64,000 nt of DNA from Streptomyces sp. NBC_01314 (lineage in GTDB: Bacteria; Actinomycetota; Actinomycetes; Streptomycetales; Streptomycetaceae): contig NZ_CP108394.1 of the NCBI RefSeq assembly GCF_041435215.1, forward strand, positions 310,001 to 374,000. Reading direction: 5' to 3'. Each line of letters starts with the position of its first letter. Position 1 is the stretch's first letter. Positions 18,946 to 26,874 of the stretch are shown piece after piece. The translations under genes were made by a program, and so were the position numbers. Under the pieces are notes generated by a model. It made no database searches and had not been told where the DNA came from. It was given only the letters and a program-made list of their open reading frames with translations.

Positions 18946-19625
18946 TGACCATTCGTGTTCTGCTCGCGGACGACCAGGCACTGCTGCGTGGCACCTTTCG
19001 GCTGCTCATCGACGCCCAGCCGGACATGGAGGTCGTCGGGGAGGCGTCCAACGGCCAAGAGGCGGTCGGACTGGCCCGCAGCCAGCAGGCGGACGTGGTG
19101 TTGATGGACATCCGGATGCCCGAGGTCGACGGCCTCGAAGCCACCCGGCTGATCGGCCAGGACGAGGACCTGGCCGGAGTGAAGGTGCTGGTGCTCACCA
19201 CGTTCGAAGTGGACGAGTTCGTCGTCGAAGCGCTACGCGCCGGAGCGAGCGGGTTTCTCGGCAAGGGTGTCGAACCCGCACAACTACTCGACGCCATCCG
19301 CCTCGTCGCGGAGGGGGAGGCGCTGTTGTCTCCCGCCGCGACCAGAAGTCTGATCTCCCGGTTCCTCTCGCAACCCGCGCCGTACGGTCCCACCGACCCG
19401 GATCGTGTGGCTGCCCTGACGCCGCGGGAGCGCGAAGTGATGACTCTTGTGGCGACGGGCCTGTCCAACCAGGACATCGCCGAGCAACTCTTCGTCACCC
19501 CGGTGACGGTGAAGACCCACCTGAACCGGGCGATGGCCAAACTCGGCGCTCGGGACCGCGCCCAACTCGTGGTGATCGCCTATGAGACCGGCATGGTCCG
19601 CCCCGGTTCCACGCAGCAGACCTGA
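18945..19625 (+). CDS. LuxR/NarL-family response regulator
   Basis: A 226-residue response regulator, partner of the preceding kinase. The receiver domain has the acidic pair (LLADDQALLRG), the phosphoacceptor Asp in DVVLMDIRMPEVDG and the conserved Lys late in the domain. The C-terminal LuxR helix-turn-helix is canonical: LTPREREVMTLVATGLSNQ, then VTVKTHLNRAMAKLGARDR. ATG at 18945 overlaps the kinase stop (TGATG). The neighbouring MMPL pump is a plausible target, but the sequence shows no shared site. Confidence 0.94.
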   Translation: MTIRVLLADDQALLRGTFRLLIDAQPDMEVVGEASNGQEAVGLARSQQADVVLMDIRMPEVDGLEATRLIGQDEDLAGVKVLVLTTFEVDEFVVEALRAGASGFLGKGVEPAQLLDAIRLVAEGEALLSPAATRSLISRFLSQPAPYGPTDPDRVAALTPREREVMTLVATGLSNQDIAEQLFVTPVTVKTHLNRAMAKLGARDRAQLVVIAYETGMVRPGSTQQT

Positions 19626-19923
19626 GGTCCTGTGGAAACGCAGGTCGGACGACGTGCGGCAAGGTGACCCTCGAACCCGACGTCCGGATCAGCGTGTCGG
19701 CGCTCATCGGCTCGTTCCTCCCTGGGCGGTGAGCGGCGCGTCGGGGGCCGAACCCACGTGGTATTCGACGGAGTCATGGGTGATCTCCATGAACACCTCC
19801 TACACCGAGGCCGCCTGGGCGCGAGACAGTGCAGGACCAGGCCTGCATCGGCCGCGCATTCCCCGATCTCGGACGCCTCCAGCCCCTCCACGTCGAGTAC
19901 ACCAGCCTCGGCACTGCTCACCG

Positions 19924-20518
19924 TCACGCCACCGCCCACAGCACCTCCCGCAGCCGTGCCGGGCGAATGCCCTCGTGGATGCTGCGCCTGGACGAGTGGG
20001 CGATGAAGTCTGCGATCGGACCGGCCTGCAGCAGCCGGCGCCGCCGGATGAGGATGAGTCTTCGGTGGTCACTGTCATCTCGCTCATCAGACGCGAGGAG
20101 AGCAGGACCGTACGCCCCGGCCGGCCCTTTGAGAAGGTTGCGGATCCACAGCTCGCTCTCCGGGTCCAGGCCGTTGACCGGCTCGTCCAGGATGATCGTC
20201 CTCGGGGCGCCGAGGAGTGCCGTGACAATGCCGAGCCGCTGTCCCACGCCCAGTGAGAACGTGCCTGCACGCTTGCGCGCCACCTCCGGCAGCCCGACCG
20301 GCCCGACCAGGTCGGTGATCTCCAGCACCCGCTGCACACCGATCCCGTAGCTTGCGGCCAGCGCCCGCACGTGGTGGTAACGCCGACCGGCCCTGACCTC
20401 CGGTAGAGACCTCCGGCAGAGCGCCGATCTCGTACAGCGGCGCCCTGTCCTCTGCGCGTGCGGCCTTCCTGCTGACCGTACCCGAGGTCGGTCGGTCCAG
20501 CCCCGTGATCGTCCGCAT
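19924..20518 (-). pseudogene. Decayed ABC transporter ATPase
   Basis: The remains of an ABC-2-type ATP-binding subunit. One frame begins just after the expected Walker A motif (MRTITGLDRPTSGTV), so the Walker A lysine is gone. A second frame carries the signature region (TFSLGVGQRLGIVTALLG) and Walker B (TIILDEPVNGLDPE). A third is needed after that, and the C-terminus (REVLWAVA) ends at 19924. Loss of the N-terminus plus two frame changes makes it non-functional. No permease partner is present. It lies convergent to the response regulator gene. Confidence 0.75.
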
Positions 20519-20529
20519 GGAGGCAGCAG

Positions 20530-20543
20530 CTAACGCGCGTCAG
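20530..20543. promoter_or_regulatory. LacI-type operator upstream of the second lacI gene
   Basis: CTAACGCGCGTCAG, 57 bp before the LacI start. It matches the sites at 21710-21723, 33673-33686 and 33686-33699 and suggests autoregulation. Confidence 0.72.
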
Positions 20544-20599
20544 GTCAGCCGTACCATGATGCGTGTCAAGGAGACCGGCATCATTGTTGCGAGAGGGCC

Positions 20600-21577
20600 A
20601 TGGACCGACCCGCCAAGCGCGCCACCAGCGCTGACGTTGCCCGCGTCGCTGGTGTTTCCCGGACCACCGTGAGTTTCGTCCTCAACGACAAGCCGGGCCA
20701 GACGATCCCGGAGGAGACCAGGCGCCGCGTCCTCGAAGCCGCCCGGAGCCTCGAATACCATCCGCACTCTTCTGCGCGCGCCCTCGCTGCCGGTCGCAGT
20801 GAGATCGTCCTGCTCTCCGTTCCGGACATGCCCATCGGCCCGGGTACCAGCCGGTTCATCGAGGAACTCGCTGCCGCGCTGGTAGAGCACGGCCTGACTC
20901 TGGTCACCCACTTGTCGGGAGCACGGGGCCGACCGCTGCCGGACGTGTGCGCGGCCGTCAATGCCTCGGCGGTGGTCGGGTTCGAGTCGTTCGACCCCGA
21001 CACCGTGCGGGCCCTCTACAGCGCGGGTGCCGAGTTCGTGTTCCCGTCCCAGATGGACGACACCCACTCAATGCGGGCAATCGGCCGCATGCAGGCCGCA
21101 CACCTGATCGGCCGCAGACACCGGCGCATCGGCTACGCGATGCCGGCGAACCGCGGACTGCGCACCATGGCCGAGGACCGTCTGCACGGTGTGACCGCCG
21201 CCTGCGCCGAAGCCGGTATCGCCCCACCCGTCGTGGCGAGTACGAACCTGGAGGTGGCCGCCGCATCCCTGGCGGTGACCGAGTGGACGGCTCAATCCGT
21301 CACCGCGGTATGCGCTTTCAACGACGAGACAGCGATCGCGGTCCTGGCGGGCATGCGCGAACATGGCCTCGCCGCCCCCGCCGACCTTGCCGTCGTCGGG
21401 GTTGACGACGCCCCCACCGCCCGTCTGGCGGCCCCGCCGCTCACCACCGTTTCGTTTGCCCTGCACGAGGTGAGCCGACGCCGGGCCGAAATGATCGTGG
21501 CCGGACTGACGGGCCGCGAGCCCGGCTTCACCTCCGAGGCGATCAGTCCGCGCCTCGTGGAGCGTTCATCCACCTGA
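20600..21577 (+). CDS. LacI-family transcriptional regulator of the glycoside hydrolase island
   Basis: A 325-residue repressor. The helix-turn-helix is textbook (TSADVARVAGVSRTTVSFVL, recognition helix included), followed by the hinge and a sugar-binding-type sensor domain ending in VVGVDDAPTARLAAPPLTTV. Length is normal. Near-identical palindromic words lie in front of this gene, in front of the esterase gene and, as a tandem pair, in front of the MFS-led glycosidase operon, so this protein is the obvious candidate to control all three. The inducer should be a sugar released by the glycosidases, but which one cannot be read from the sequence. Confidence 0.93.
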   Translation: MDRPAKRATSADVARVAGVSRTTVSFVLNDKPGQTIPEETRRRVLEAARSLEYHPHSSARALAAGRSEIVLLSVPDMPIGPGTSRFIEELAAALVEHGLTLVTHLSGARGRPLPDVCAAVNASAVVGFESFDPDTVRALYSAGAEFVFPSQMDDTHSMRAIGRMQAAHLIGRRHRRIGYAMPANRGLRTMAEDRLHGVTAACAEAGIAPPVVASTNLEVAAASLAVTEWTAQSVTAVCAFNDETAIAVLAGMREHGLAAPADLAVVGVDDAPTARLAAPPLTTVSFALHEVSRRRAEMIVAGLTGREPGFTSEAISPRLVERSST

Positions 21578-21709
21578 CACGGCGGACGCTGAACGTCTGC
21601 GGTCCACCGGCGGACCCGGAAGCCGACGAGGTCCTTCGACCACGCCGTGATCCATTCGTTTCCGCCGGAGGCCCTGGCCGATCGGCCCACCGTGGTGGCA
21701 TCATGACGA

Positions 21710-21723
21710 CTAACGCGCATTAG
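21710..21723. promoter_or_regulatory. LacI-type operator upstream of the esterase gene
   Basis: CTAACGCGCATTAG, almost perfectly palindromic, in the 412-bp gap between the LacI gene and the esterase. The rest of the gap holds no recognised gene. A short minus-strand frame around 21730-21880 looks faintly coding but has no recognisable family. Confidence 0.72.
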
Positions 21724-21989
21724 CGGGGGTCGGCGTCGCGCCGGAGGATGCTGAACCATGTCGGGCCGACCGCACGCTCCTCGACCTGCAGGAGGCCGGC
21801 GGACCTTGCGTCCCCGGGAACCCACCCTCCGAGCAGGAGCCCTGGCGACCGTCCGCCACTCGACATCACGAACGACAGGGGGACGGACACGATGGCCGGA
21901 ACTTTGTTTGACGACAGCCGATATGTCCGATCCGAGGCCAACCGGATTCTGGCGGCGCCTGCGGGCGGAGCGAGCCGAAGGAGTCCGGC

Positions 21990-22946
21990 ATGCCCGTGAA
22001 TCCCTTCTTCGGTGAGTACTACGGACGGCTGCGCGAAGCGATGGCGAGCGCCGCCTCGGAGCAGGAAGCCCGAGCGGTGGCGCGGGAGTTCGGCGAACGT
22101 CAGAAGTCATGGGCGAGCCCGGACGTCGTGGTGGAGGACATCACCGTCGCAGGTCCGCACGGACCCGTCCCGGCGCGCGCCTACCGTCCCGTCCACGGCC
22201 GGGTCACCGTGGCGTTGCTGTGGGCGCACGGAGGCGGCTTCATGGCAGGCGACCTGGACATGCCGGAAGCCCACATGGTCTGCGGAGAACTCGCTCTGCG
22301 TGCGGAAGCGTTCGTGGTGTCGGTGGACTACCGGTTGGCGAACGAGTCCGTCCACTATCCCGTGCCGCTCGACGACGTCCACGCGGCCTGGAACTGGCTG
22401 TGCGCGGATGGTCTGCCCGACGAAACCGGCCGCGTGCCGACGGCGATCGGCGGCGCCAGTTCAGGCGCGGCACTCGCCCTCGCCACGGCACTCCGCAGCC
22501 AGGACGGCGGCCGGCCCGCGGACGCCCTGCTGCTGGCCTACCCGCACGCGCACTTCCCGGTACCGGCGCTGGAGGAGCCGACCGCCGCCGAGCTGAGCAC
22601 CCAGGACGCCATGGCACGTTTCACACCGGGCCTGCTCGAGTACCTGGTCCGTAACTATGTCGGGCGGATCAGCGACCTGCCGGCCGACGCCCTGCCCGGT
22701 GCGGCGCGGCTGGACGGTCTGCCTCCCACGCACATCGTCCTGTCCGAGTACGACGACCTGCGTCCGTCCGGGGAACTACTCAAACGGCAGTTGGACGAGG
22801 CCGGCGTGCCGGTCGCCACCTTCCTGGCCGAGGGCATGCTCCACGGGCATCTGAACTTCACCGCGGACCTGCCGCAGATAGAGGAGTCGCTGGACTTCTT
22901 CGCTGCTGCGCTCGGCGAGGCGAAGACGCTCCCGTCAAGGCGATAG
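21990..22946 (+). CDS. Alpha/beta hydrolase (HSL/family IV-type esterase)
   Basis: A 318-residue cytoplasmic esterase. The oxyanion-hole motif HGGGF, the nucleophile elbow GGASSGAALALATAL (GxSxG with the catalytic Ser), and the late Asp and His (EYDDLR, GMLHGHLNF) are all in place, matching hormone-sensitive-lipase-like esterases that deacylate small esters. AAGGAG precedes ATG at 21990. The upstream LacI operator ties it to the glycosidase island, where it would remove acyl groups from glycosides or sugars before or after hydrolysis. Confidence 0.9.
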   Translation: MPVNPFFGEYYGRLREAMASAASEQEARAVAREFGERQKSWASPDVVVEDITVAGPHGPVPARAYRPVHGRVTVALLWAHGGGFMAGDLDMPEAHMVCGELALRAEAFVVSVDYRLANESVHYPVPLDDVHAAWNWLCADGLPDETGRVPTAIGGASSGAALALATALRSQDGGRPADALLLAYPHAHFPVPALEEPTAAELSTQDAMARFTPGLLEYLVRNYVGRISDLPADALPGAARLDGLPPTHIVLSEYDDLRPSGELLKRQLDEAGVPVATFLAEGMLHGHLNFTADLPQIEESLDFFAAALGEAKTLPSRR

Positions 22947-22958
22947 CCGAACAGCGTG

Positions 22959-22999
22959 CGCGAGTGCCGGGGTCGGAGAGGTCGGCCTCGGCACTCGCG
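22959..22999. terminator. Bidirectional hairpin between convergent esterase and GH1 genes
   Basis: A perfect 11-bp stem (CGCGAGTGCCG and its complement) around a 19-base loop, lying between the stop codons of two convergent genes. It can end transcription from both sides. Confidence 0.72.
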
Positions 23000-23048
23000 T
23001 TCCAGGTTTCAAGTGACACGCTTTCCTGGCCCTTGTGGTCCCCGTGGA

Positions 23049-24248
23049 TCAGAGGTGGCCGCGGCGAGCGACTTCGCCGAGCCAGGCCAGGCTGGGCTTG
23101 GGCTGGCGTTCGAAGGTCTCGCGGTCGACGGCGATGAGGCCGAACGTCGGCTTCCAGTGGCCCCACTCGAAGTTGTCCAAGGCGCTCCAGTGCAGATAGC
23201 CGCGGACGTCGATGCCGTCGTCGACGGCCGCGAACAGGTGGCGCAGGGCCTGCGAGGTGTAGGCGATGCGCTGGGTGTCGTCGGCGGTGGCGATGCCGTT
23301 CTCGGTGACCAGGATCGGCACGCCGCCGGTCACCTCCCAGGTGTGCCGCAGCGCGATCCCGATCGCGTCGGGACGGTAGGCGTTGCCGGTGAGGGTGTTG
23401 TCCGGGGCACTCGGGTGCGGGACGACACCGTTCTGGTCGACGGCCTGACTCGAGTACGACTGCACTCCGATGAAGTCGTCGCCGCGGGCCGCCTCCAGAT
23501 AGAGGTCCTCTTTGACGTACCGCACCTCACGCAGCTTGGCCTCGTTGCCGGGGGTGGCGGTGAGGGCATGGTTGGCGACCGTCCACCCGGCCTTGGCGTC
23601 CGTCTCGCGCTTCAGGATCTCGCGGGCGGCGTGGTGTGCCTCGGCCAACCGCAGCCCGACCTCGGGATCCGGGTCCGGAAGTACCGGGTACCGGCCGTCC
23701 GCGACGGTCGGAGTGAGCATCAGCTTGCGCGCCTCGGCCGACCGTACCGGGTCGCTCATCCACACCATGATGGCCAGCATGTTCGGCTCGTTCATGGTGC
23801 AGACCCACTCGACGCCGCCGAGGATGCCGGTGACGGCCTGGACGTAGGTCCCGAAGCGTCCGATCGCTTTCGGGCCCAGCCAGCCTTCGTCCTCGGCGAA
23901 CCAGCGGGGGGCGGTGAAGTGGTGCAGGGTGACGACCGGGGTGAGTCCGAACCCTGCGGCGGTGTCGATCATGCGCCGGTAGTGGGCGAGTGCGGCACGA
24001 GAGATCTGGCCCTCGTCCGGCTCGACGCGGGCCCATTCGATCCCGAACCGGTAGCTGGTGAGCCCCGCCTCGGCGAGCAGCCGCATGTCCTCGGCGTAGC
24101 GGTGGTAGCTGTCGACGGCGTCGCCGCTGCGTTCCATACCGGGAGTGCGCAGCTCGCGTTGCCACCAGTCGCTGTTGACGTTGTTTCCCTCCACTTGGTG
24201 AGGCGCGGTCGCCGCTCCCCAGAGGAAGCCGGGTGTGAGTCGAGTCAT
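23049..24248 (-). CDS. Beta-glucosidase, glycoside hydrolase family 1
   Basis: A 399-residue family 1 glycosidase, cytoplasmic. The start FLWGAATAPHQVEG is diagnostic. The acid/base Glu154 is in TMNEPN and the nucleophile Glu316 in LVTENGIA; the aglycone-side motif LHWSALDNFEW is also present. The frame is open 40 codons further upstream into the GH3 gene, but ATG at 24248, with AGGAA in front, matches where the family normally begins. At 399 residues it is slightly short for the family but complete. It is the last gene of the operon, 31 bp after the GH3 stop. Confidence 0.94.
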   Translation of the reverse strand: MTRLTPGFLWGAATAPHQVEGNNVNSDWWQRELRTPGMERSGDAVDSYHRYAEDMRLLAEAGLTSYRFGIEWARVEPDEGQISRAALAHYRRMIDTAAGFGLTPVVTLHHFTAPRWFAEDEGWLGPKAIGRFGTYVQAVTGILGGVEWVCTMNEPNMLAIMVWMSDPVRSAEARKLMLTPTVADGRYPVLPDPDPEVGLRLAEAHHAAREILKRETDAKAGWTVANHALTATPGNEAKLREVRYVKEDLYLEAARGDDFIGVQSYSSQAVDQNGVVPHPSAPDNTLTGNAYRPDAIGIALRHTWEVTGGVPILVTENGIATADDTQRIAYTSQALRHLFAAVDDGIDVRGYLHWSALDNFEWGHWKPTFGLIAVDRETFERQPKPSLAWLGEVARRGHL

Positions 24249-24279
24249 CTTCCAGTTCCTTCGTGCTTCGGCGGGTGGT

Positions 24280-26742
24280 TCAGGACGCGGCGATGCTGGC
24301 GTCGACGGTGATCGTCGTGTCGCATCGGATGTCGTCACTGCTGAACCCGGCGAGGACGGTGACGTCACCCGCTTCGATGCCGCGGCGGCCGTCGGGCAGC
24401 GTGTAGTGCAGGCGTTCGACAGGAGCCTCCAGGACGACCTGGCGGCTTTCGCCGGCGGCCAGGTCGACCCGCTGGAACTGGATCAGCTGCCGGACCGGGC
24501 GGACTACGGACGCGGCCTCGTCCCGCGCGTACAGCTGCATCACCGTCTCGCCGTCGGTCCGGCCGGTGTTGGTCACCCGGACGCGGGCTCGTACCGTCGC
24601 GCCGACCAGTTCCACGGCCGGCCCCTCCTCTTCGTCGAGGTCGAGGGCGAACGACGTGTAGGACAGGCCGTGGCCGAACGCGTACAGCGGGCCCTGGCGT
24701 TCGAGGTCCCCGTAGCCGTGGCGGGTCCCGGTCGGGTGGCCGTACCCGCTGCCGTGGTGGTGTCCGTGGTGGAGGGGCAGCTGGCCGAGATGCCGGGGGA
24801 ACGTGCTCGGCAGCTTGCCGCTCGGATTGATCTTCCCGAAGATCGCCGAGGCGATGGCCGGGCCGGCCTCCTCGCCCAGGAGCGGTGCGAGTAGGACGGC
24901 GTTGGACAGCCGTGCCACTGGTTCGAGCAGCAGGGGGCGGCCGGAGACGACCACGGTCACCAGCGGCTTTCCGGTCGCGGCGAGCAGCGCGAGGAGTTGT
25001 TCCTGGTCTCCGGGCAGTGCCGGCGAGGCTGTCGACTGGCCTTCCCCGGCGGTGTTGGCGCCCACCCATCCGGTGCGTTCGCCGACGACGGCGATGACCA
25101 GGTCCGCGTTGTCGACGGCCTGGTGTACCCGTGACGTGTCCAACGCTTCGCCGGAATCGGCGGCGAACCGGCCCAGCGTCACGCATTCGACCGTCGGGTC
25201 GAGCCCGTGCAGAGCGTCGAGGACGGTGAGCGCGTCGGGGTGGATCTTCCGGGTCTGGTCTTCGAAGACGGGATCGAGGCCGGGGATCCGGGTCTGGAAG
25301 ATGTCGGTGAACACGAAGGTCGCCGGATCCACGCCGGGGACCTTGCCTTCTCGTACGGCCCGCATTCCGATCGGCATCTCGACAGCGGCGACCGAGGTGT
25401 AGGCGGCGAAGTGGATCCGCAGCTCGTCCGCCGCCGGGCCGACGAGGACGGCGCGGCGCGCGCCGGGTGTCAGCGGCAGGGTCCCGTCGTTGGCGAGCAG
25501 CACCAGGCTGCGTTCCGCGATCGACCGCCGGATTCCGGCAGCCTCCTCGGGGTCGGGGAGGGCTGGTGCGTGCGATGACGGCTGCGCGTCCGTGGGACGG
25601 CCGATCTCGTTTGGCTCGAGAGCGGTGAGTGTCCGGGGGGTGGAGGACGGGGCCGGGCCGAAGGCGGGAATCAGTCCGACTCGGGCCTTTGTCGTCAGGA
25701 CTCTGGCGACGGCGGTGTCGACGACGCTCTCGTCGAGACGTCCGCTCTCGACCTCGCCGACGAGCGCCGAGAAGTTCTCGGCGCCGGGCAGTTCGACGTC
25801 CAGGCCCGAGGTGAGTGCCTGCCGGGCAGCATCGCCTTCGGTGAGGGCGGTGCGGTAGGCGACGCGCAGGAGGTTCACGGCGGAGTAGTCGCTGACGACC
25901 AGGCCGTCGAAACCGAGTTGGCCGCGCAGGAGATCCGTCAGCAGCCAGTGGTTGGCCGCGGCGGGGATGCCGTCGATCTCGTTGTAGGAGTTCATGACGA
26001 CCGAAAGCCCCGCCTCGCTGATCGCCCGGCGGAACGGCTCGGCGTACTCGTCGGACAGGGCTCGTCTGCCCAGCTGGGTGATCGCGGTGTTGAGGCCGGC
26101 CTCCGAAGCGCCGTAGCCCAGGAAGTGCTTGCCGGTCGCCAGGACGCCGTTCTCCTGCTCCGCGCCCTGGATGCCGCGGACGAAGGAGACGGAGAACCGG
26201 GCTGCCAGCTCGGGGTCCTCGCCGTAGGTCTCGTGCACGCGGCCCCATCGGGGGTCGCGGTTGATGTCCATGACCGGCGAGAAGAGCAACTGGACGCCGG
26301 AGTAGCGCATGTGGGCCGATGTCACCGCCGCGGCCCGTTCGATCAGACCGGGATCCCAGGTCGCGGCCTGCGCCCAGGCGGTGGGGAACTGCGAGCCCGA
26401 CACATGCAGGAACCCGCTGATGCCCTCGTTGTGGACCAGGGCTCCGATGCCGAACGGCGAGGTCTCCCGGATGGCGTCCTGGATGCTTGCGATGTCCTCA
26501 CGCAGGCTTTCGGCGTCGTGCCCGAGGAACCACGCCATCGACAGGTGCCCCACACCGTGCGGACGCAGCACGGGGATGAGACCCGGATCAGGGGTGGGGG
26601 CCTGCGCGGCGCCGCCGGCGGACCGGACGAAGATCTCCGCCACGCTGAAGCCGGTCAGCTGCGCGATCTTCTGCTCAAGCGTCAGCTTGGAGACGAGCCC
26701 CGAGACGGCTTCGGGATCCGGGGAAAGGGCGGACGTGGACAT
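24280..26742 (-). CDS. Beta-glucosidase/xylosidase-like, glycoside hydrolase family 3
   Basis: An 820-residue family 3 glycosidase without signal peptide. The barrel shows FSPVMDINRDPRWGRVHETY, the KHF motif and the nucleophile Asp285 in LVVSDYSAVN. The second domain carries VVGERTGWVGANTAGEGQS, and a fibronectin-III-like domain with LQLYAR-type text closes the protein (MQLYARDEAASVVRP). Unlike the first GH3 it has no PA14 insert and matches the subgroup with beta-glucosidase, beta-xylosidase and related activities. ATG at 26742 has GGAGA in front; GTG at 26766 is the weaker choice. It follows the toroid glycosidase by 132 bp. Confidence 0.93.
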   Translation of the reverse strand: MSTSALSPDPEAVSGLVSKLTLEQKIAQLTGFSVAEIFVRSAGGAAQAPTPDPGLIPVLRPHGVGHLSMAWFLGHDAESLREDIASIQDAIRETSPFGIGALVHNEGISGFLHVSGSQFPTAWAQAATWDPGLIERAAAVTSAHMRYSGVQLLFSPVMDINRDPRWGRVHETYGEDPELAARFSVSFVRGIQGAEQENGVLATGKHFLGYGASEAGLNTAITQLGRRALSDEYAEPFRRAISEAGLSVVMNSYNEIDGIPAAANHWLLTDLLRGQLGFDGLVVSDYSAVNLLRVAYRTALTEGDAARQALTSGLDVELPGAENFSALVGEVESGRLDESVVDTAVARVLTTKARVGLIPAFGPAPSSTPRTLTALEPNEIGRPTDAQPSSHAPALPDPEEAAGIRRSIAERSLVLLANDGTLPLTPGARRAVLVGPAADELRIHFAAYTSVAAVEMPIGMRAVREGKVPGVDPATFVFTDIFQTRIPGLDPVFEDQTRKIHPDALTVLDALHGLDPTVECVTLGRFAADSGEALDTSRVHQAVDNADLVIAVVGERTGWVGANTAGEGQSTASPALPGDQEQLLALLAATGKPLVTVVVSGRPLLLEPVARLSNAVLLAPLLGEEAGPAIASAIFGKINPSGKLPSTFPRHLGQLPLHHGHHHGSGYGHPTGTRHGYGDLERQGPLYAFGHGLSYTSFALDLDEEEGPAVELVGATVRARVRVTNTGRTDGETVMQLYARDEAASVVRPVRQLIQFQRVDLAAGESRQVVLEAPVERLHYTLPDGRRGIEAGDVTVLAGFSSDDIRCDTTITVDASIAAS

Positions 26743-26874
26743 GGTGTTCTCCGATATGGCAGTCACGGTGATTTCGGCTGGAGCGCAGGCCGTGGATGTG
26801 GCAGTGAGGCGGATCTGACGGACGTCGGTCCGGAGGAGGACAGGCAGGGCGCTGCCTCTGTACGGCCGTCGGTG